From contig NZ_LOKW01000029.1 of assembly GCF_002211305.1 (NCBI RefSeq), positions 124,001-188,000 of the forward strand: 64,000 nt of DNA, given 5' to 3'. The DNA comes from Rhizobium sp. R634 (GTDB lineage Bacteria; Pseudomonadota; Alphaproteobacteria; Rhizobiales; Rhizobiaceae). The first letter of the stretch is position 1, and every line of letters starts with the position of its first letter. The notes beneath the pieces were generated by a model. It saw nothing but the letters and a program-made list of their open reading frames with translations. It made no database searches and was not told where the DNA came from. Position numbers and translations under genes: made by a program. Shown piece by piece: positions 34,476-45,227 of this stretch.

Positions 34476-35069
34476 GTGGCAGACAACGAAACCTTGCTCG
34501 GCATATCGGCGATACATCTATTCGGGCGCCCACTGAGTGATCTGATTCTGAGGGGCGGCCCCATCTATCAGAACCTGAGCGTGCCCATAGCGGGAAGAAA
34601 CAATTTCCTGAGGGACCAGCTTGGTGCAGCCGACGCAGTTCTGGCGCGCATCTTCGCTTTCTCCTTCGAGGGGGCCTTCATCGAACTTGGCCGGCCGGCG
34701 ATCTTCGTCGTGCACGGTCCCGGGGCCGATCCAAACGATCCACCTCCGAGGAACGTGGGTGGTGATATTGAATATGACCGATTGTACCGGTCTCCCGGTT
34801 CGAGTGCACGAACCGGCCTTGGATCCCAATTCGGCGCCCTCGCCAAGGACATGCGGGTCTGGATTTATGACAAGGGCGACGTTTCGATGAGGCTCGATGC
34901 CGAAGCGGGAACCTTTGAGCAAATCCTGCTGTCGGTCGAGGCTTCTGCCGATCCCCGAGGGATGACGAGCGGCGCAATGTCCAGATCGGGCGGCGCTTTG
35001 TCCCGCTCCGGCGGCGTGATGTCACGATCGGGCGGGTTCATTCCTCGCAGATCGAGCGACAACGACTAA
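34476..35069 (+). CDS. Hypothetical protein with SRSGG-repeat C-terminal tail
   Basis: The 197-residue protein starts at GTG 34476, placed by GGAGG at 34466-34470; the ATG at 34464 overlaps that ribosome site. Residues up to about 165 look globular (AIHLFGRPLSDLILRG, RPAIFVVHGPG, MRVWIYDKGDVSMRL). The tail has three seven-residue repeats of the form (M/L)SRSGGx and ends RRSSDND. There is no signal peptide. It starts 20 bp after the metalloprotease stop, so both are probably co-expressed. The family is unknown to me; it may be a substrate or partner of the protease. Confidence 0.7.
   Translation: MADNETLLGISAIHLFGRPLSDLILRGGPIYQNLSVPIAGRNNFLRDQLGAADAVLARIFAFSFEGAFIELGRPAIFVVHGPGADPNDPPPRNVGGDIEYDRLYRSPGSSARTGLGSQFGALAKDMRVWIYDKGDVSMRLDAEAGTFEQILLSVEASADPRGMTSGAMSRSGGALSRSGGVMSRSGGFIPRRSSDND
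34977..35039 (+). repeat. Three 21-bp tandem repeats coding for SRSGG units
   Basis: Units 34977-34997, 34998-35018 and 35019-35039 encode MSRSGGA, LSRSGGV and MSRSGGF. The DNA copies differ at several third positions while the peptide is kept, which suggests selection on the protein rather than fresh slippage. Confidence 0.85.
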
Positions 35070-35100
35070 TCCAATATGAAGATGGACCAGGGAGGACAAT

Positions 35101-35472
35101 ATGCCCGCGAACCCTAAAGTTAAAATCGAGCGCCTCGAGCCGGAGACCGTCGTTGCCCCGCTGCTTGTTCGAACGCCATTTAAAATCATAGGCTCCGGCT
35201 TCAGCAACAAGACATATGTTTATGTGTCCACCAAAGAAGACGGCAGCGATGACGTTTCAAACCCGAATGGCAGCGACAAGAAAGAAAACTATAAAATCAA
35301 AATAGATCCCGACGATTCTGCGACGAGCACAGATAAGGTGTTGTCGCTCATCGTGAAACCGGAACTCGACGCTGGCCCATTCAATGAAAAAACAGAGTTC
35401 TGGATTGCTATAAAGCTGGATGACATGAACGGTAAGTTTGAAGCGTCACGAAAAACATTCAAACTTGTCTGA
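35101..35472 (+). CDS. Small hypothetical protein with Ig-like (IPT/TIG-type) fold
   Basis: A 123-residue, probably all-beta protein; FKIIGSGFSNKTYVYVS resembles the first strands of IPT/TIG or similar Ig-like domains. It is hydrophilic, rich in Lys and Asp, and lacks a signal peptide. GGGAGGA precedes the ATG. The base composition is visibly more AT-rich than its neighbours, a hint of acquisition from elsewhere. It is 31 bp after the repeat-tail gene and is taken as the third member of that set. Confidence 0.68.
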   Translation: MPANPKVKIERLEPETVVAPLLVRTPFKIIGSGFSNKTYVYVSTKEDGSDDVSNPNGSDKKENYKIKIDPDDSATSTDKVLSLIVKPELDAGPFNEKTEFWIAIKLDDMNGKFEASRKTFKLV

Positions 35473-35588
35473 CGTCGAGATCGCTTGCCGATCCCGGGTT
35501 GAAATCCACCGGCCTCAAGCGCCATCATTTGTCGTCAAAGCGGTTTTGCCGATGCGTGCTCCAAAGATCGGTCTGGACACTATTATGG

Positions 35589-35596
35589 ACACGTGT
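35589..35596. promoter_or_regulatory. ACACGTGT palindrome among TGGACA repeats
   Basis: An 8-bp palindrome lies 35 bp upstream of the gene at 35631, within a stretch with three GGACA copies (35574-35610). This is a possible regulator site, perhaps for the IclR protein encoded at 45228. It is weak because no second copy was found before the divergent operon. Confidence 0.3.
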
Positions 35597-35630
35597 TCTA
35601 TAAAGTGGACAGACTCGACGGGAGCGCAGC

Positions 35631-36815
35631 ATGCATCTTTCCATGTGGACTTACCCCTGGGACATTCAGGACCAGGGGCTTGAGGCGATTGCAGGCGAGC
35701 TCCGCGACCGGGCCGGACTCAACACGGTCAGCATGGCGACCTCGTACCATGCCGGCCGCTTTCTGCAGCCGCGGAGCCCGAAGCAGAAGGCCTATTTCCC
35801 TGAGGACGGGACGGTCTACTTCCGGCCGGACGAAAGCCTCTGGCAGGATAGGGTGATCCGGCCGCTGATGGCCGGGAATGTCGGCGAGCGCGGCGACATG
35901 CTGGAGGCGCTCGTCAAGGGACGTGAGAAGACAGGCCTCAAGGTTTCCTGCTGGACCGTCTGCCTTCACAATAGCCGCCTCGGCATGCTGCATCCCGATC
36001 ATGTGACGCGCAACGCCTTCGGCAATCCCAATTATTACAATCTCTGTCCCTCCAGCCCGGCGGCGAGGGACTATGTCGTCACCCTCGTTCGCGACATTAC
36101 GACGAACTACCGGCCCGATATGGTGGAGCTGGAGAGCCCGAACTTCATGGGCTTCGCGCACGAATATCATCACGAGAAAGACGGCGTCGGCCTGAATGCC
36201 GAAGACGACTTCCTGTTGTCGCTGTGTTTCTGCGACCATTGCACGGCGCGCGCCGGAAAGGCGGGGGTGCCGGTCGAGGGCGCGCGCCGAACGGTCGCGC
36301 ACTTCATCGCGGAGCTTTGCGAACGGGCCATCCCTGAACGGCAGTTCCCGGATTTCCCGGCCGCCGGCATCGATGCCTTCCGCGATCATCCCGATCTGCA
36401 TGCCTTTCTCGCGTGGCGCAGCGAGCCGGTGACCAGCCTGATCGGCGAGATCAAGGCCGCGGCCGATCCGGCGAGCCGCATCGTGCTCATCGACCTCAAG
36501 GATGGCTGGCTCGGCGGCGTCGATCTCGCAGCCGCCGGCAAGCTCTGCGACGGGGTGATCCTCTGCTGCTACGACATGCAGCCGGATGCCGTCGGCGATG
36601 TCATCCGCACCGGCCGGGCGGCGATCGGTCCGGAAAAGTTCCTCGGGGTCGGGCTTCGCGTCTTCTATCCCGAGGTCGGCGGACCGACCATCCTTGCGGC
36701 ACGCGCCAAGGCGGCCGTCGATGCCGGCGCCGATGGCGTGAACTTCTACAATTACGGGCTCATCCCGGCAAAGCGGCTGGACTGGGTCAGGGCGGCCGTC
36801 GACGCGATCGGCTAA
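35631..36815 (+). CDS. Putative TIM-barrel protein, glycoside-hydrolase-like (function unknown)
   Basis: The 394-residue cytosolic protein shows a barrel-like rhythm of beta strands (LNTVSMATSY, LKVSCWTVCL, DMVELESPNFMG, ADGVNFYNYG). Asp and Glu residues follow strands, as in glycoside-hydrolase-like (GHL) families. LCFCDHCTARAG has three Cys and one His and may bind metal. It faces the deacylase gene of the following operon and overlaps its end by 4 bp, so it probably belongs to the same pathway. Substrate unknown. Confidence 0.65.
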   Translation: MHLSMWTYPWDIQDQGLEAIAGELRDRAGLNTVSMATSYHAGRFLQPRSPKQKAYFPEDGTVYFRPDESLWQDRVIRPLMAGNVGERGDMLEALVKGREKTGLKVSCWTVCLHNSRLGMLHPDHVTRNAFGNPNYYNLCPSSPAARDYVVTLVRDITTNYRPDMVELESPNFMGFAHEYHHEKDGVGLNAEDDFLLSLCFCDHCTARAGKAGVPVEGARRTVAHFIAELCERAIPERQFPDFPAAGIDAFRDHPDLHAFLAWRSEPVTSLIGEIKAAADPASRIVLIDLKDGWLGGVDLAAAGKLCDGVILCCYDMQPDAVGDVIRTGRAAIGPEKFLGVGLRVFYPEVGGPTILAARAKAAVDAGADGVNFYNYGLIPAKRLDWVRAAVDAIG

Positions 36816-37825
36816 GCCGCGATGGGTTCGGCAACCTGGATCAGGCAGTCGCCGGCCTGGCTGTCGCAATGCAGCCTGTGGGAGATGACGATGCCGCCCT
36901 CTGCGAAGCGCAATTCCTCCTCGGGCTGCTCTGGCCGTTCCAGGTCGTGATACCACCCGGCGAGATCGCTGGCGGAAACGGTCGCGCCAAGTGCAGCGGC
37001 CGGCTCGAACCAGCCTCTGCGGTTGGCATAGATGCCCTGGCTGTGGCGGGACAGCGAAAGCAACTGCAAAGGTCCCGGTTCGGAGAGCGGCACGCGCGAC
37101 AGGACCGGACGCCCGACGATGCCGAGCGCCAGGAGCAGCCGGTCGATGGCTGCCGCCGTGAACGCCATCGTCTCTGATGTCACCGTGCCGCCGCCGCCGA
37201 ATTCGCCGGAAAGGCCGATGGTTCCGGACCGCGCAGCAGCCCCCATGGAGGTCGGCGCCGCCGCCCCGTTGTCGGCGATGAAGGCATGTGACGCACCGAG
37301 CGCGCGCAGCAGCGAGAGGGACCGCTCGAAGCGCGCGGCATCGGCCTGCCGCTCGATCAGCGTGCAGGGCAGGTGGGCCATCGACGTGCCGCCGGAGTGC
37401 AGGTCGAACGTGACATCGTGCCGGGGAAAAAGTTCGTGCTCGAGGAAATGCGCTAGGCGCGCCGTCGGTGACCCCACGGGATCGCCCGGAAAGGCGCGGT
37501 TGAGGTTGCCGCCGTCGAAGGGCGAGCAGCGCCTGGCCGCCATCACCGCCGGCAGGTTCGCCATCGGCAGGATGGTGACGGCGCCGCGGATTTCATTGAC
37601 ATCAAGCAGGCGCATCAGCCGGGCGAGCTGCAGCTCGCCCTCATATTCGTCGCCATGATTGCCCGCCATCAGCAGCAGCGACGGCCCTTCGCCATTTTTC
37701 AGGCGAAGGATCGGAATGCGGATCTGATAATAGGGTGAACGGTCGATCGAATAGGGAATGGCGAGGTGGCCGGCCTGCCGGCCCTCGCGCGAAAAATCGA
37801 TCGGATTGACGAGGCCGCTGTGCAT
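36812..37825 (-). CDS. Zinc deacylase, succinylglutamate desuccinylase/aspartoacylase family
   Basis: A 337-residue protein with the zinc motif GNHGDEYEGE (H57, E60) and DLHSGG carrying the third ligand, the M14-like carboxypeptidase fold of AstE/AspA. It most resembles the DoeB-like N-acyl-amino-acid deacylases. It is the last gene of the minus-strand operon and likely removes an N-acyl group from an amino acid made or released in the pathway. Confidence 0.82.
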   Translation of the reverse strand: MHSGLVNPIDFSREGRQAGHLAIPYSIDRSPYYQIRIPILRLKNGEGPSLLLMAGNHGDEYEGELQLARLMRLLDVNEIRGAVTILPMANLPAVMAARRCSPFDGGNLNRAFPGDPVGSPTARLAHFLEHELFPRHDVTFDLHSGGTSMAHLPCTLIERQADAARFERSLSLLRALGASHAFIADNGAAAPTSMGAAARSGTIGLSGEFGGGGTVTSETMAFTAAAIDRLLLALGIVGRPVLSRVPLSEPGPLQLLSLSRHSQGIYANRRGWFEPAAALGATVSASDLAGWYHDLERPEQPEEELRFAEGGIVISHRLHCDSQAGDCLIQVAEPIAA

Positions 37826-37845
37826 GATGTCTCCAATGCGGGCTG

Positions 37846-38190
37846 TCAGAGTGCCGCGACCGCCGTCATTTCGACGCGCAGATCAGGATCGGCGAGACGA
37901 GCTTCGGTGCAGGCGCGAGCCGGCGGGTTTTCGATATCGATCCAGCTGTCGTAAACGCCGTTCATCGCCTCGAAATCGGTGATGGCAGGCAGAAAGACGT
38001 TGACGGCGAGGAGGCGGGAACGGTCGGTGCCGGCTTGCTGCAAAAGCGCGTCGATCTTGCCGAGCACGTCGCGGGTCTGCTCCTCGATATCAGCCTTTCG
38101 ATTTTCCGCCACTTGGCCGGCGATATAGACGAGCCCGCCATAGCTGACGGCCTGGCTCATGCGCGAGCCTTTCTGGTAACGTTGGATCAT
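37846..38190 (-). CDS. RidA-family reactive imine/enamine deaminase
   Basis: A 114-residue YjgF/YER057c/UK114 protein (VSYGGLVYIAGQVAE near residues 14-28, PPARACTEARLADPDLRVEM with the catalytic-type Arg). RidA proteins hydrolyse imines released by PLP enzymes. It is encoded next to a D-threonine-aldolase-like PLP enzyme, which supports a deaminating reaction in this operon. Confidence 0.88.
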   Translation of the reverse strand: MIQRYQKGSRMSQAVSYGGLVYIAGQVAENRKADIEEQTRDVLGKIDALLQQAGTDRSRLLAVNVFLPAITDFEAMNGVYDSWIDIENPPARACTEARLADPDLRVEMTAVAAL

Positions 38191-38225
38191 GCAGGTTTTC
38201 CTTTTCTTGCTTTTGGAGGGAGGGT

Positions 38226-39533
38226 TCAGCCGAAGCTGGTGAGATAGGCCGCCGTCACCGAATGATCGGGGTCGAGGCCGTAGAGGATGGCATGCCGGTC
38301 GAGACAGGTGCAGGGATGCGAAATGCCGAACTCGATGACGTCGCCGACCGAGACGTCGCTGCCCTCGGCAAGCGCGATAAATGCGTGCTGATCGTTGAGG
38401 CGAAACACCTCTGCGCTATCAAGACCGGCGAGACGGACGCCATTGCGATAAAGCGCCAAGGGCCGCGGCAGGCCCTGGTCCATCGCCACATCGCGCAGGC
38501 CCATGCCCGCAATCGCCAGCCCTGGCTCCGGCCGGGAGAGGACCTCGGCCCAGAGCCTGAGCGCCGGGCGGAACCCGGCTCCGGCGGACACCGTCTTGCC
38601 GCCGATGCGCAAACCGCCGCGCGCATCGAGGCCGGCAAGGCCGCGCTCGTAGATGCCGTGATCGTGGAAGAAGATCGCGCCGCTGCGCAGCACGAGCCGG
38701 CAGGCAGGATCGGCCGCAACCACGGCTGAAAGCCGCGCGACTACGATATCGAAAAACACCGAGCCGCCTGATGTGACGAGGAGGGGCCGTTCATTGCCGA
38801 TGCGGGCGCGCACCTTGGGCAGGAAACCTGATGTCATCGCCATCAGCGCGTCGATGCGCAGCCCCGTCTCTTCCGGATCGGCCGTGGCGGCCGCGCCCTC
38901 ATAGGCGGCGATGCCGGTCAGGCGGAAGGCCGGCGTCTCTGCGGCAAGGATCGCATCCAGAATGGCCGCTGCGGCTTCCACGCTGCGCAGACCGGCGCGG
39001 CCGGCGCCGAATTCCACCAGCAGGCCGAGAGGCGGCAGGTTTTCGCGTTCCTGCCATGCCGACCGGAGAGCTTCGACGAGCGCCGTCGAATCTACGAAAA
39101 CATGCAGTTCCGCATCGGGATAATGGCCGACAAGCGCCGCAAGCCGGCGGGCGGCGGCAAGCCCGCCGATCTCGTTGGCAAGGATCAGCCGGCGCTGTCC
39201 CGCCTTGAGCATGACGGCGGCCTGGCGGATATCGGCGACCGTCGTGCCCCAGGCGCCGGCCGCCAGCAGCGCGTCCGCCAGCGCCGTCGACATCGGCGTC
39301 TTGGCATGCGGGGCGATTTCGACGCCATGGCTTTTCACATAGGCCATCATCAGCTCGATATTGCCTGCGAAGGCTTGCCGGTCGAGCGAGATCAGCGGCA
39401 GAGCCATCCTGCCGTCATAGGGCTTCCATCCCTGCATTCCCACGGCCTCGAGCGGCAGCGGCGGATGGCCCGGCGGAAAGCCGCGCACCCGTTCGTCGAT
39501 CAATCCCTTTTCCCCAGCATGAAGGTCAGACAT
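38226..39533 (-). CDS. PLP-dependent D-threonine aldolase / D-serine dehydratase-like enzyme
   Basis: A 435-residue fold-type III protein. The PLP lysine is K78 in APHAKTPM, the barrel resembles alanine racemase, and the C-terminal beta domain has HPCTCLDRH, a His/Cys metal site as in D-serine dehydratases. It probably acts on a D- or beta-hydroxy amino acid. Together with RidA, deamination to a keto acid is more likely than aldol cleavage, but both fit. It overlaps the amidohydrolase stop by 8 nt. Confidence 0.83.
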   Translation of the reverse strand: MSDLHAGEKGLIDERVRGFPPGHPPLPLEAVGMQGWKPYDGRMALPLISLDRQAFAGNIELMMAYVKSHGVEIAPHAKTPMSTALADALLAAGAWGTTVADIRQAAVMLKAGQRRLILANEIGGLAAARRLAALVGHYPDAELHVFVDSTALVEALRSAWQERENLPPLGLLVEFGAGRAGLRSVEAAAAILDAILAAETPAFRLTGIAAYEGAAATADPEETGLRIDALMAMTSGFLPKVRARIGNERPLLVTSGGSVFFDIVVARLSAVVAADPACRLVLRSGAIFFHDHGIYERGLAGLDARGGLRIGGKTVSAGAGFRPALRLWAEVLSRPEPGLAIAGMGLRDVAMDQGLPRPLALYRNGVRLAGLDSAEVFRLNDQHAFIALAEGSDVSVGDVIEFGISHPCTCLDRHAILYGLDPDHSVTAAYLTSFG

Positions 39534-40482
39534 GGCGGCCTCTCAGATCCTCGACCGCGTCTGTGATGGCGAGGCGATAGGTGTCGTTGGCGGTGGCAAA
39601 GAAGAGCGCTCGCTGCTCGTCGTAAGAGAGCTCAGCGGCGACGATGCGAAAAACCTGATAGATCTCGTCGAAGGAGGCGTGCAGGCCGGCGACCGGAAAA
39701 TCGCTCGCGAACATGGCGCGCGCCGGGCCGAAACAATCGAGGCAATGGTCGATCACCGGCCGCAGGCTTTCGAGCGTCCAGTCGTTGTCATAGGCGACAA
39801 GGTCGGAAATCTTCAGCCGCACATTCGGCTCGCCGCCGAGCGCCCTCAGACCGCGGCGCCAGAGAGCCATGCCGTCCTGGGTGCGGTCGGCGGGGCTGCC
39901 GCCGTGATTGAGCACGAAAAGCGTTTGCGGAAAGGCGCGAACGAGGTCGAGCGCCTCGTCCATCTGCCAGGGATAGAGCATCAGGTCGAAGACCAGCCCG
40001 AGCCGAGCCACCTCGGCGAGGCCCGCCCGCCAGGCAGGATCGCCCATCCGGCCGGCGCGCGCCGCGAAGCTCTTCGCCGGCTCCGGGTGCCAGCTGACGA
40101 CGTCGCGGATACCGACGACGTTCGGATTTTCTGCTTCCGCCGCCAGCAGGCGTATGGCGTCCGGTCCGTCGAGAGGAGCGCGCGCGATATACCGGCGCGC
40201 CACGCCGGACGTGCGGTCGAGGCCATCCAGCCAGCGGCTCTCTTCCAGCAGGTGCGCATCGGACCAGCCGGCCTCCACATGCACGGTCGCAACCACGTTC
40301 TGGCGTGCGGCATCGGCACGATAGTCGTCGACGCCGTAGTCGCGCAGGATCGGCGCCAGGCTCCCGAACACCATCTCTACACCTGATGCCCGCGCTTTCT
40401 GAAGCCAGGGATGGCGCTGCAGGCTGAGGTCCCAGAGATGGTGATGCGGATCGATCACCGGCCCGTCATAGCGCTCCGTCAT
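39526..40482 (-). CDS. Amidohydrolase family 2 (lactonase-like)
   Basis: A 318-residue TIM-barrel hydrolase with PVIDPHHHLWDL at the N-terminus, FVLNHGG and ASDFPV near the C-terminus, as in the L-rhamnono-/L-fuconolactonase-type subgroup. It probably opens a lactone or cleaves an amide of the imported compound. It overlaps the upstream permease stop in ATGA form, so it is coupled to the importer. Confidence 0.82.
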   Translation of the reverse strand: MTERYDGPVIDPHHHLWDLSLQRHPWLQKARASGVEMVFGSLAPILRDYGVDDYRADAARQNVVATVHVEAGWSDAHLLEESRWLDGLDRTSGVARRYIARAPLDGPDAIRLLAAEAENPNVVGIRDVVSWHPEPAKSFAARAGRMGDPAWRAGLAEVARLGLVFDLMLYPWQMDEALDLVRAFPQTLFVLNHGGSPADRTQDGMALWRRGLRALGGEPNVRLKISDLVAYDNDWTLESLRPVIDHCLDCFGPARAMFASDFPVAGLHASFDEIYQVFRIVAAELSYDEQRALFFATANDTYRLAITDAVEDLRGRHV

Positions 40483-41420
40483 CTTCGCGCCTCGCGGCCG
40501 GATACGAGCAGGAGCGCAAGGATCAGCGTGCCGAACATGATCGACCGCCAGCCGGGCGAGGCGTTGACGACGGTGATCAGCGCCGTCGTCGTCACGAGCA
40601 GGATCGCCCCCGGGATGGTTCCCGCATAGGTGCCGCGCCCGCCGAGGATCGAGGTGCCGCCGAGCACGACGGCGGCAATCGAAGTCAGCAGATAGGGGTC
40701 GCCGATGCCGACATAGCCTTGCCGGTTCATGCCCAGCACGAGAATGCCGGTAAGCCCGGCAAAAAAGCCGGACAGCGTATGGACGATCAGCGTGTTGCGC
40801 GTGATGCTGACGCCGGAAAGCCGGGCGGCGAGGGGGTTTGCGCCGAGCGCCAGGAAGCGCGCCCCGATCGGCATACGGTGGACGAGCAGCAGGACGACGG
40901 CCGAGACGACGAGCCAGAGAACGATGCCGGCCGGGATGCCGAGCGGCCGCGACTGTCCGAGCAGAATGACCGCCGGGTTGCTGACGGTGACCGCGCTGCC
41001 GCCGGCGACGATCACGAGCAGGCCCTGCAGGAAGGTCGCCATAGCAAGCGTCATGATGATCGGCGGGACGCGGAGATATGCGGCCCCCGCACCGTTCAGG
41101 AACCCGATGCCGGTGGCGATGGAAAGGGCCGCCGCGATGCCGGTGAGGCCGGTCGGGTCCCATGCGGGCGAAATCAGCGGCAGCAGGATCGCCGTGACGG
41201 TGATGACCGCACCGACGGAAAGGTCTATGCCGCCCATCAGGATGACGAGCGTCTGGCCGGCCGCGACGATGCCGATCACCGCGGCGAGCTCCAGCAGGTA
41301 GCGCAGATGGCCGTAGGCGCCGAAGCCGCGCAGCGTAAAGCTTGCGACGATCCAGACGAGCGCGACCAGCAGGAAGGTGAGCAGCGGCGGATTGCGGAAC
41401 GCGGATCTGACGATGTTCAT
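40479..41420 (-). CDS. ABC transporter permease, RbsC/LsrD type (second)
   Basis: A 313-residue polytopic protein of the BPD_transp_2 family with GGIDLSVGA and GGTSILGGRGT. It is the second of two non-identical permeases encoded in tandem, as in LsrC/LsrD autoinducer-2 importers. Both ends overlap neighbouring genes by 4 nt, so translation is coupled across the operon. Confidence 0.92.
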   Translation of the reverse strand: MNIVRSAFRNPPLLTFLLVALVWIVASFTLRGFGAYGHLRYLLELAAVIGIVAAGQTLVILMGGIDLSVGAVITVTAILLPLISPAWDPTGLTGIAAALSIATGIGFLNGAGAAYLRVPPIIMTLAMATFLQGLLVIVAGGSAVTVSNPAVILLGQSRPLGIPAGIVLWLVVSAVVLLLVHRMPIGARFLALGANPLAARLSGVSITRNTLIVHTLSGFFAGLTGILVLGMNRQGYVGIGDPYLLTSIAAVVLGGTSILGGRGTYAGTIPGAILLVTTTALITVVNASPGWRSIMFGTLILALLLVSGREARR

Positions 41421-42378
41421 CGCCTTGCCCTCCATTGTGCGAGAAGTTCCGGAACGGCGACCGCGCCGACGATGATCAACCCTTGCGCGACATATTGCGC
41501 GACCGGCGGGAAGCCCAGGAAAAACATGACGTTGATCATGACCGAAAGCAGCAGGCTGCCGCAGATCGCGCCGCGCATCGTGCCCTTGCCGCCGAGAAAG
41601 CCGACACCGCCGAGCACGGCAGCGGCGATCGAGTTCAGCGTGAAAGGCGTGCCGATGACAGGGTCGCCCGAGCCGGTCTGCGCAGCGACGAAGAGACCGG
41701 TCAGCGCTGCGAGAAGGCCGGACAGCGCGAAAGCTGCGACCTTCACCCGCTCGACCGGCACACCGGAGCGGAACGCGCCGACCGGATTGTCGCCGGCCGC
41801 ATAGATGCCGAGGCCGAGCGGCGTGGCCAGAAAGGCCTTCCAGAGCGCCAGGATCACGACGAGCAGCAGGAACGCGACGGGTGTGTGGCCGGCGAGCGTG
41901 GTCGACAGCCAATCGGGAATGAACCCTCCCGGCCGCGGCAGCAGGATGAGCGCCACGCCGCTGATGATGAAGGAACCGGCCAGCGTGACGATGATCGCCG
42001 GCAATCTCAGATGCGTGACGATGATGCCGATGACGGCACCGATCGCAAGACCGGCGGCAGCAACAGCCAGAATGCCGCCAGGCACCCCGAGCGCTCCTTC
42101 CATCGTCGTCGCGGCGATCACCGCTCCGAGACTGACGAGCGGGCCGATCGCCAGCGTGATGCCGCCATTCAGCATCAGCAGCGCCTGCGCCATGGTGACG
42201 AGCGCCAGCGGGAACCAGTTCTGCGTGAACTTGGAAAATCCGCCGATCGAAAGAATGCCGGGAAAGAGCACGGCATAGAGGATAAGAAAAGCCGCAACGA
42301 CAAGATAGAGGCCACCGAGGCCGCGGTTGCGGCGAAGCTGGATCGAGCCGTAGAGCCGGCCGGAAGACGAAATCGTGC

Positions 42379-42382
<4 letters not shown>
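41417..42382 (-). CDS. ABC transporter permease, RbsC/LsrC type (first)
   Basis: A 321-residue membrane protein related to the other permease but divergent in the key motif (GGITLAIGP in place of G-IDLSVG). GGVGFLGGKGT is near the end. It likely pairs with the second permease as a heterodimer. It overlaps the ATPase stop by 4 nt. Confidence 0.92.
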
Positions 42383-43893
<1,511 letters not shown>

Positions 43894-43914
43894 GACGGCA
43901 TACCTCAATCCGGA

Positions 43915-44988
43915 TTACTTGGTGGCAAGCAGCTTGTCGAAGAGCGCCTTGTCGTAATCCGAGTAGATATAGCCGTCGGCCGGGAACTTGTCGGCGCGGG
44001 CGAGGTAGCTGCCGATGGTGCTGTCGTCGATGACGGGCAGCGGCACCTTGACGAAGGCGGGGACATCCTTGCCCTGCAGCGCCTGCACAGCGGTATAGAC
44101 GGAAAGCGCGCCGAGCCAGTTGGGCTGCATGGTCGCCCAACCCTTCAGGCCCTTTTCCTTCCAGAGTTCCAGGAACTGCCGGGCATTTTCGCCTGTCGTC
44201 GGCACCTGATCGCGGCCCTGGCGCTCGAAGGCCATGACGGAGCCGGCCGACAGCGCGCCACCGAGCGACAGCACGCCGTCGATTTCGGGGTTGGCAAAGA
44301 GCAGGCTGGTCATCGCTTCCTGTGCCGGCGCGACGTTGTATTCCGTGTTCGTCTCGGTGATGACCTGCAGGCCCGGATTGGCGTCGAGCACCGGCTGGGC
44401 GCCCTTGCGGCGGTCGTCGCTGACCGAAATGCCGGCCGGGCCGTTCATGATGATGATCTTGCCCTTGCCGCCGAGCTGGCCGACCATCCATTTCGCGGCG
44501 GTCGCGCCCCATTCGTTGGAATCGGTGTTGATCTTCGCCGTCACCTTGTCGGTGTTGACGAGGCTGTCGAAGTTCACGACGGCGATGCCCTTGTCGCAGG
44601 CATCCGATATGACGCGGTCGAGCGCGTTGGAGGAGCCGGCGATGACGACGATGGCGTCGACATTGGCGTCGATCATCGACTGGATATGCTGGATCTGCGT
44701 CTGGGCGTTGCCCTGCGCGTCGGTGATCATCAGATCCTTCACCAGGCCGGCCTTCTTCAGCTCCTCCACCTCCGCGGTGATGGTGCCTTCGGTCTGCTTC
44801 ATCCAGGTCGGCACCGAATAGATGTTGGCCCAGCCGATCGTGTAGGGCGCTTTCCTGTCACCCTTGATGCAATTGGCGGCGGCCGACGCCGTGCCGGTGG
44901 AAAAGACGAGGAGTGCCGCAGCGGCGGCAGCGCCCGCGAGAAGGCTGCGGCGTAACGAGGCGGAAATGCTGTTTTCAAGATGCTTCAT
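43915..44988 (-). CDS. ABC transporter substrate-binding protein, RbsB type
   Basis: The 357-residue periplasmic protein has a twin-Arg-like N-terminus followed by a Sec-type hydrophobic stretch and SAAA. The mature fold is Peripla_BP_4 (YTIGWANIYSVPTW, QIQHIQSMIDANVDAIVV, GWATMQPNWLGALS). AGGGGA precedes ATG 44988. It is the first gene of the operon and sets the imported substrate, which the following enzymes suggest is an amino-sugar-like or acylated amino compound rather than a plain sugar. Confidence 0.9.
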   Translation of the reverse strand: MKHLENSISASLRRSLLAGAAAAAALLVFSTGTASAAANCIKGDRKAPYTIGWANIYSVPTWMKQTEGTITAEVEELKKAGLVKDLMITDAQGNAQTQIQHIQSMIDANVDAIVVIAGSSNALDRVISDACDKGIAVVNFDSLVNTDKVTAKINTDSNEWGATAAKWMVGQLGGKGKIIIMNGPAGISVSDDRRKGAQPVLDANPGLQVITETNTEYNVAPAQEAMTSLLFANPEIDGVLSLGGALSAGSVMAFERQGRDQVPTTGENARQFLELWKEKGLKGWATMQPNWLGALSVYTAVQALQGKDVPAFVKVPLPVIDDSTIGSYLARADKFPADGYIYSDYDKALFDKLLATK

Positions 44989-45227
44989 GTCGATCCCCTT
45001 TTTTCTATGCGGCAGCGCTAACGGCTTGCCATCTCCCGATTGTCCAATATAATGTACATATGATCTAAATACCGGACGCGCTGATCTTATGCCGATTTTT
45101 TTGCCTCGCAAGAGGGGTGAAAAAATTTCGTTCGCCGGGAAGACAGGATCGGTTGACAGATGCGGCGGAGGGTTTGAAAAGCTTGGCCGGACAAGAACAG
45201 AGCCCAACAGGAACGGGATTGACAGCA

